DNA of 10,425 bases from Balneolales bacterium. Its GTDB lineage: Bacteria; Bacteroidota; Rhodothermia; Balneolales; Natronogracilivirgulaceae. Under the pieces are notes generated by a model. It was not told the origin of the DNA. It did no database searches and worked only from the letters and a program-made list of their open reading frames with translations. The stretch lies in assembly GCA_007133875.1 (NCBI GenBank), contig SLLW01000334.1, forward strand, positions 1 through 10,425, in the 5' to 3' direction. Position numbers and translations under genes: made by a program. How positions within the stretch are numbered: position 1 is the first letter of the stretch; the number at the start of each line of letters is the position of its first letter. Of this stretch, positions 6,068-10,425 are shown piece by piece.

Positions 6068-8248
6068 CTACGATTTCAGTTTTAAAAACCTCGCATTGAT
6101 CGCCACAATGACGGTACTGAGTGACATCAGCACCGCGCCCATAGCCGGACTCAGCACGACGCCCCATGCAAACAGAACACCCGCTGCCAGCGGTATGGCC
6201 ACCACGTTGTAGCCGGTCGCCCAGAACAGATTCTGAACCATCTTGCCGTAGGTCGCCTTCGAGAGCTGTATCACATGAGCGACATCTTCCGGATTATTGC
6301 GCACGAGGACGATATCCCCGGTCTCCACCGCCACATCCGATCCGGCGCCAATCGCAATGCCCACATCCGCACTGGCAAGTGCCGGCGCATCATTTACACC
6401 ATCACCGGTCATCGCGACAACTTTGCCCTGGCTCTGGACCTCTTTCACTTTGTCTGCTTTTTCATCCGGCAGCACTTCGGCAAATACCTGGTCAATGCCC
6501 AGCTCCTTCGCCACAAATTCAGCGGTTTGCCGGTTATCGCCGGTGAGCATCACACATTGAATGCCCATTTCGTGGAGCCGGCTGACGGCCTGCCGGGACT
6601 CGGAACGAATTTGGTCTCCCAGTGCTACCGCACCTGCCAGTTTTCCGTCGAGTACAACAAAAACCACCGTTTTGCCCTGTGATGAGATCTCTTCGACCTG
6701 CTCTTGCGGATACTCCATCTGTTCATCACGCACATAGCCAGGGCTTACGACCTTCACCGATCTCCCCTTCACCGTTCCTTCCACTCCTTTTCCGGTGATG
6801 GAATTGAAGTCTTTCACTTTCCAGGGGTCTCCCGCTTTCTGGACTATCCCCCGGGCGATCGGATGCTCCGAATTGACTTCCACCGCGGCGGCATAGTTCA
6901 GCAGCTCATCGTCGCTGACTTCTTCGTTGAAATTCAGGATATCGGTTACCGTGAATGTGCCCTCGGTCAGCGTACCGGTTTTGTCGAAGATCACCGCATC
7001 CAGATTGCGGGCCAGCTCAAAAGCAGTGCGGTTTCGTATCAGGAATCCATTGGTAGCGGCCAGCGAGGTGGACACGGAAACGACCAGCGGGATCGCCAAT
7101 CCCAGCGCATGCGGACAGGCGATGACCATCACCGTAACGGTCCGGTTGATGGCAAAGTTAAGCTCCTGGCCGGTGAAGAGTGTCCACGCGAAGAATGTTA
7201 TAAGTCCACCGAAAATGGCGACCAGGGTGAGCCAGAACGCCGCCCGGTTGGCCAGATCCTGTGTTTTTGACTTACTATCCTGCGCCTGCCGCACCAAGTC
7301 GATGACCTGCGATAGAAAGGATTCATCCCCGGTTTTGTGGATTTTTACGGTGATGGATCCCTCTTCATTAACTGCTCCGCCGATCACTTCGTCGTCTTTC
7401 TTTTTTTCAACGGGAAGAGATTCTCCGGTCAGCATCGCTTCGTTGACATTGGTGCTTCCTTCGATCACAATGCCGTCGGCCGGAATTTTTTCACCGGGTT
7501 TGATGAGGATATGATCCCCTATTTGCAGTTCCTCCACCGGTACTTCTTCCGTTGAACCATCCTTATTGACCCGATGCGCTTTGCCGGGCAGAAGTTCAGC
7601 CAGTTTTTCAAGAGCGGCCGAAGCGCTCATCACCGAACGCATCTCAATCCAGTGGCCCAGCAGCATGATTCCCACCAGTGTCGACAACTCCCAGAAGAGC
7701 AGATGTCCCTCCAGGCCGAACACCACAAATATGCTGTAGAAAAAAGCAACGGAAATGGCAAGTCCGATCAGGGTCATCATACCCGGCAGTTTTTGGCGCA
7801 ATTCACTCACCAGTCCGGAGAGAAACGGCCAGCCGCCGAAGAAGTAGACGACCGTCGACATTGCCGCCAGCAGCCAGGTATCCCCGGGAAAGCGCCAGTC
7901 GACCCCGAGAAATTCCTGAATCATGGGTGACAGAGCAAGAATCGGGATCGTCAATCCCAGCACCCACCAGAAACGAAATTTGAAATCCTCTACCATGGCG
8001 GCATGATGGTCATGGCCGTCATGGCCGCTATGATCACCATGATCATGATCTTGACCGCTGTGATCGTGGTGGTCGTGATCATGGTCGTGATCGTGGCTGC
8101 CATCCTCATGGCCACTGTGATCATGATGGTCGTGATCGTGGCCTTTATGCTCATGCTTTTTTTTGTGAGAACCGTGGTCATGATCGTGGTGTTTGTGGTC
8201 TCCATGATCATGGTTATGCCCTTCGTGGTTTTGTTTTTTTGTATTCAT
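6068..8248 (-). CDS. copB: CopB-type copper-translocating P1B ATPase with His-rich N-terminus
   Basis: The 726-residue protein carries the full set of P-type motifs: TGES (274-277, actuator), CPH (378-380, membrane metal site), DKTGTLT (422-428, phosphorylation at D422), SEHP (460-463, nucleotide-binding His), TGDN (569-572) and GDGVND (625-630). The CPH form, rather than CPC, marks the P1B-3/CopB group, which exports copper (Cu2+ or Cu+) and silver. Instead of CxxC metal-binding domains, residues 8-82 form a His/Asp/Gly stretch of HDHDH-type repeats, which presumably captures metal. Eight membrane helices are expected, beginning near residue 93. It has a similar length to known CopB proteins (about 690-750), so it looks complete. 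It is divergent from the vapBC pair and has its own terminator. The ATG at 8248 has only a weak GAAGAA upstream. Confidence 0.95.
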   Translation of the reverse strand: MNTKKQNHEGHNHDHGDHKHHDHDHGSHKKKHEHKGHDHDHHDHSGHEDGSHDHDHDHDHHDHSGQDHDHGDHSGHDGHDHHAAMVEDFKFRFWWVLGLTIPILALSPMIQEFLGVDWRFPGDTWLLAAMSTVVYFFGGWPFLSGLVSELRQKLPGMMTLIGLAISVAFFYSIFVVFGLEGHLLFWELSTLVGIMLLGHWIEMRSVMSASAALEKLAELLPGKAHRVNKDGSTEEVPVEELQIGDHILIKPGEKIPADGIVIEGSTNVNEAMLTGESLPVEKKKDDEVIGGAVNEEGSITVKIHKTGDESFLSQVIDLVRQAQDSKSKTQDLANRAAFWLTLVAIFGGLITFFAWTLFTGQELNFAINRTVTVMVIACPHALGLAIPLVVSVSTSLAATNGFLIRNRTAFELARNLDAVIFDKTGTLTEGTFTVTDILNFNEEVSDDELLNYAAAVEVNSEHPIARGIVQKAGDPWKVKDFNSITGKGVEGTVKGRSVKVVSPGYVRDEQMEYPQEQVEEISSQGKTVVFVVLDGKLAGAVALGDQIRSESRQAVSRLHEMGIQCVMLTGDNRQTAEFVAKELGIDQVFAEVLPDEKADKVKEVQSQGKVVAMTGDGVNDAPALASADVGIAIGAGSDVAVETGDIVLVRNNPEDVAHVIQLSKATYGKMVQNLFWATGYNVVAIPLAAGVLFAWGVVLSPAMGAVLMSLSTVIVAINARFLKLKS

Positions 8249-8325
8249 AGATTTCTTCGTTTGGTATTTTTTGCATCAAGCTGGCGTCATGTTGAGCCCG
8301 ACACTTGCATCATTGGAATTCTAAT

Positions 8326-8351
8326 TATACATTACTTATATACATCACTTA
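8326..8351 (+). promoter_or_regulatory. Tandem 13-bp direct repeat, candidate vapBC operator
   Basis: TATACATTACTTA (8326-8338) is followed immediately by TATACATCACTTA (8339-8351), 12 of 13 bases identical. It ends ten bases before the antitoxin ATG. Ribbon-helix-helix antitoxins of the CopG/Arc type repress their own promoter by binding short repeats, so this is a plausible operator overlapping the promoter. The role is inferred from position and repeat structure. Confidence 0.5.
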
Positions 8352-8361
8352 AAGGATTTAC

Positions 8362-8607
8362 ATGAAATTGATGAAACGAACCCAGATTTATATACCCGAA
8401 CATCTGCAAAAAAAGCTGGACACACTCTCCAAAAGCAGAGGCAGCAGTAAGAGTGAAATCATACGGGATGCTGTGGTTCAGTATCTTGACCGGCAATCGG
8501 AAGCGGAACGGGTGAAAAAATTGCGCAAAGGTGCCGGCCTCTGGAAAAACAAAAGAGATATTCCCGACGTGGCCAAACTCCGGAAAGAGTTGGACCGCAC
8601 ACCTTAA
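8362..8607 (+). CDS. vapB: VapB-type ribbon-helix-helix antitoxin
   Basis: The 81-residue protein has a CopG/Arc-type ribbon-helix-helix DNA-binding domain: strand RTQIYIP (6-12), helix of about 13-24, turn SRGSSKSE (24-32) and second helix to about 43. The basic C-terminal part, GAGLWKNKRDIPDVAKLRKEL, is the toxin-wrapping segment typical of antitoxins paired with PIN toxins. It would neutralise the toxin encoded 10 bases downstream and repress the operon. AAAGGA six bases upstream supports the ATG at 8362. It points away from copB. Confidence 0.88.
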   Translation: MKLMKRTQIYIPEHLQKKLDTLSKSRGSSKSEIIRDAVVQYLDRQSEAERVKKLRKGAGLWKNKRDIPDVAKLRKELDRTP

Positions 8608-8617
8608 GGGAGAATCC

Positions 8618-8998
8618 ATGCCACAATATCTATTTGATACCGATGTCATCATTGATTATCTGAGAGGAGTTGATCAGGCTGTGAAATTATTTGAAACATT
8701 TGACTCCGGGTTTACAACTTCAGCTGTTACTGTTGCTGAATTATATACCGGGGTTAAAGGTGATGCAGAACAACAAGATCTTGCTTTTTTCCTGTCACTT
8801 TTCACGATCCTTCCACTGACAGAAGAAATTGCAATAGAGTCGGGTTCCATGAGAAGAACATATTTCAAGAGCCATGGAATGGGGCTTGCAGATGCCATGA
8901 TTGCCGCTACAGCAAAAGCCCATGAATTAACTCTTATCAGTTTAAATTCCCGCCATTTTTCCATGCTGGATAACCTGTCGGTTCCTTATAAAAAGTGA
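8618..8998 (+). CDS. vapC: VapC-type PIN-domain ribonuclease toxin
   Basis: The 126-residue protein is a PIN-domain nuclease. The active-site acidic residues are visible: D7 in FDTDVIIDYL, E41 in VAELYTG and D92 in GLADAMIAA, with N110 in the LNSRHF motif near the end. VapC toxins cleave specific RNAs, often tRNA or rRNA, when freed from their antitoxin; the target here cannot be read from sequence. The start at 8618 is chosen over an upstream in-frame ATG (8531) because AAGGGAG lies directly before it and the PIN fold begins at residue 4. All catalytic positions are present, so it is probably active. It ends converging with the PII-like gene. Confidence 0.9.
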   Translation: MPQYLFDTDVIIDYLRGVDQAVKLFETFDSGFTTSAVTVAELYTGVKGDAEQQDLAFFLSLFTILPLTEEIAIESGSMRRTYFKSHGMGLADAMIAATAKAHELTLISLNSRHFSMLDNLSVPYKK

Positions 8999-9014
8999 AG
9001 GGACTTCCCCTCAC
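8987..9014 (-). terminator. Terminator of the adaptor-PII operon
   Basis: On the minus strand GTGAGGGG, loop AAGT, CCCTTCAC (one mismatch in eight pairs) is followed by TTTTTATAA. It lies a few bases after the PII-like stop and overlaps the vapC stop codon. It would end leftward transcription before it runs antisense into vapBC. Confidence 0.7.
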
Positions 9015-9016
9015 CA

Positions 9017-9355
9017 CTACAATACTGCTGCACCTTCTTCACCGGTTCGGATGCTAACGGCCCTATCTATTGATGTACTGTAAATAATCCCGTCTCCGGT
9101 ATTATTGGTACAGGCAGCCTGCTGGATGATTTGCATCACCTCCGTTTCCTGGGTGTCATCCACAACAATCTCCAGCTTGGTCACCTCCGAATGGAGAAAA
9201 GGAAATGCAAGTGTTGCATTTAGTTTATCCGGATCTCCCTGTCTTCCGATTCCTTCGCCCGAATAGACGGTTAAACAGCAGTATCCGGCTGATCGCAGCT
9301 TTCGGTATACCGTTTCAAACATTTCGGGGCGGATCATTGCCTTTATCTCTTTCAT
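9017..9355 (-). CDS. PII-like signalling protein linked to RND metal efflux (PII-NG type)
   Basis: The 112-residue protein aligns without gaps to classical GlnB-type PII. Shared features are MKEIKAMIRP at the start, GIGRQG (35-40), LEIVV (61-65), TGDG (86-89) and IRTGEEG (102-108). Several key residues differ: position 51, the uridylylated Tyr of the T-loop in E. coli GlnB, is Phe; Lys90 of GDGK is Ile; Arg101 is Ser. Arg103 is kept. It lies directly downstream of a CusB-like adaptor. A distinct PII group encoded beside heavy-metal RND pumps (PII-NG) has been described, and this fits it. A role in modulating the pump or reporting nucleotide state is inferred. The start at 9355 is supported by AAGGTG seven bases upstream; a longer frame to 9454 is not. 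Confidence 0.85.
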   Translation of the reverse strand: MKEIKAMIRPEMFETVYRKLRSAGYCCLTVYSGEGIGRQGDPDKLNATLAFPFLHSEVTKLEIVVDDTQETEVMQIIQQAACTNNTGDGIIYSTSIDRAVSIRTGEEGAAVL

Positions 9356-9394
9356 GGTTGTCACCTTATTTTGAATACCTGTTTTGAGGATACC

Positions 9395-9437
9395 CGGCAG
9401 AGGTACCTGCTTCAGAGTATGAAGAGGACTTCTGCCG
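9395..9437 (-). other. Intergenic hairpin between adaptor and PII-like gene
   Basis: CGGCAGA (9395-9401) and TCTGCCG (9431-9437) are perfect inverted arms, and an inner CTTC/GAAG pair can extend the fold. No T tract follows, so it is more likely a transcript-stabilising or partly attenuating structure inside the operon than a full terminator. Confidence 0.35.
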
Positions 9438-9450
9438 CAATATCTGTTTA

Positions 9451-10425
9451 TCAATGTTCGATCCGTTCAATCACCTCGCCGCAACGCAGCATGTTCGGGT
9501 CATAGGGATTCGCGATCTCCTCTTCACTGCTGAGCCAGACTTCATCCACCATCGGGCAGTACTGGTGATAGATCACACCGGGGATCTCGTAATTGTGGAC
9601 AACCTCGATCAGGATATGTGAGAGCATGGCAAACCCTTCCCGCTGCCCTTCGATGTCACCGGCCTCAAGAATGTGCTGCAAGTGTCCGTCAATCGCTTCG
9701 TACTGATCCATCCACCGCATGTGTGCATCCCCTTGCATCCGGTGCAGGCCAATGGATTCCAACTCATCGGCCGTGCGCTGAAAGGCCTCACGGGCACCTT
9801 CGAAATCGGATCCGACAAACGCTTCCTTTCCTTCCAGGTAATGATCCAGCAGCGTCAGGAAATCATCCCGGAAATCATCGGTGGCTCCATCAACCGCACC
9901 TCCGTGCTCATGCAGGTCGTGGTCGTCATGGTCTGAATCGGCCGGAGCGGCGTGGTCATCATGGTCCGTCGCCGGATCGTCGGGATCGTCCATTGTTCCG
10001 TGATCATGCACCGGTACGGCACCGGTTCCCGGCTCACGGTTCATCATACTGAACCGGTCGGCCAGCTGGAATTCGCTGTCAATACGAAACGCACCGTGAA
10101 AGACTACATCTTCTCCTTCACTGACCCCATCCTCAATCACATAATGGTCACCCACGCGCGGGCCAAGATCCACTTCACGGACCTCAAACCGGGGCACATC
10201 GGCGTCGCGATCCCGGATATAGACCAGGGACCGCGGGCCGGTCCACAGTACCGACGAAACCGGCACCATCACCTTCTGTTCTGCCATCTCTGCCCGGATC
10301 TTTCCGGTTACCAGCATATCCGGCTTGAGGCGGTTGCCGGTGTTCTCCACATCCGCACGAATACCGACGGTCCGGCTGGCAGGATTTACTACCGGATCGA
10401 TATAGCTGACCGTTGCCGTGTTTGT
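9451..10425 (-). CDS. CusB-like RND periplasmic adaptor fused to DUF3347, 5' end outside window
   Basis: The frame is open to the window edge, giving 324 residues without the N-terminus. Residues 1-60 (YIDPVVNPASRTVGIRADVE, then LKPDMLVTGKI and VMVPVSSVL) are the beta-barrel region of HlyD/CusB-type membrane-fusion proteins. Residues 61-130 (VYIRD, VDLGPRVGDHYVIEDGVSEG, VVFHGAFRIDSE) are the membrane-proximal domain. A linker rich in His and Asp (140-176) leads to a DUF3347 domain (about 180-324) ending YHQYCPMVDEVWLSSEEEI (286-304) and MLRCGEV (312-318). Such adaptors join an inner-membrane RND pump to an outer-membrane channel and, in CusB, pass Cu+/Ag+ to the pump. The DUF3347 tail is a paralogue of the free protein at 2835. 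The PII-like gene lies 95 bases downstream; the pump and channel genes are not in view. Confidence 0.88.
   Translation of the reverse strand, partial: TNTATVSYIDPVVNPASRTVGIRADVENTGNRLKPDMLVTGKIRAEMAEQKVMVPVSSVLWTGPRSLVYIRDRDADVPRFEVREVDLGPRVGDHYVIEDGVSEGEDVVFHGAFRIDSEFQLADRFSMMNREPGTGAVPVHDHGTMDDPDDPATDHDDHAAPADSDHDDHDLHEHGGAVDGATDDFRDDFLTLLDHYLEGKEAFVGSDFEGAREAFQRTADELESIGLHRMQGDAHMRWMDQYEAIDGHLQHILEAGDIEGQREGFAMLSHILIEVVHNYEIPGVIYHQYCPMVDEVWLSSEEEIANPYDPNMLRCGEVIERIEH

Noticed and set aside
7990..8230. Dense short repeats (ATGATC/GTGATC type) that look like a repeat array, with long open frames on both strands
   Set aside because: They encode the HDHDH-type N-terminus of CopB. The opposite-strand frames are low-complexity shadows, and the repeats have no spacer structure.
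9356..9454. N-terminal extension of the PII-like protein to an ATG at 9454
   Set aside because: The canonical PII start (MKEIKAMIRP) has its own ribosome binding site at 9355; the extension covers an intergenic hairpin and overlaps the adaptor's stop.

Overview
The window is a heavy-metal (mainly copper) resistance island. Shine-Dalgarno-like starts are common (AAGAGG, GAGGT, AAGG). The set of families (DUF3347, DUF411, DUF302, GDCCVxC, DUF2231, CopB-type ATPase, metal-linked PII) fits an environmental Bacteroidota/Balneolota/Rhodothermota-type bacterium. That placement is an inference from gene content only. No rRNA, tRNA, transposase or CRISPR array is visible.

Layout. Positions 1-646 (+): the C-terminal end of a Zn/Cd/Pb-type P1B ATPase, then a small GDCCVxC cysteine protein. 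Positions 713-2110 (-): a DUF302 protein followed by an out-of-frame SHOCT-like mini-ORF, and a decayed saccharopine-dehydrogenase-like gene. Positions 2282-4849 (-): a run of small metal-linked proteins, namely DUF411, a secreted DUF3347 protein, two secreted Met/His-rich 'CPMM' proteins and a second GDCCVxC protein. Between the two CPMM genes lies a second remnant of the saccharopine-dehydrogenase-like gene that is easy to miss. Positions 4938-8248 (-): a DUF2231 membrane protein with a C-terminal beta-sandwich-like domain, and a CopB-type ATPase with a very His-rich N-terminus, separated by a clear terminator. Positions 8362-8998 (+): a VapBC-type toxin-antitoxin pair. Positions 9017-10425 (-): a PII-like protein and the C-terminal part of a CusB-like RND adaptor fused to a His-rich linker and a DUF3347 domain.

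How the parts may work together (inference). CopB and the P1B-2 ATPase would export metal from the cytoplasm. The RND adaptor would move it across the outer membrane. The secreted DUF3347, DUF411 and CPMM proteins would bind or hand over copper in the periplasm. The PII-like protein may sense nucleotide state for the RND pump. The DUF302 and GDCCVxC proteins are recurrent partners of unknown mechanism. Signs of gene decay (two dehydrogenase remnants, a homopolymer frameshift, a split SHOCT) sit among intact metal genes, as expected in a reshuffled accessory island.
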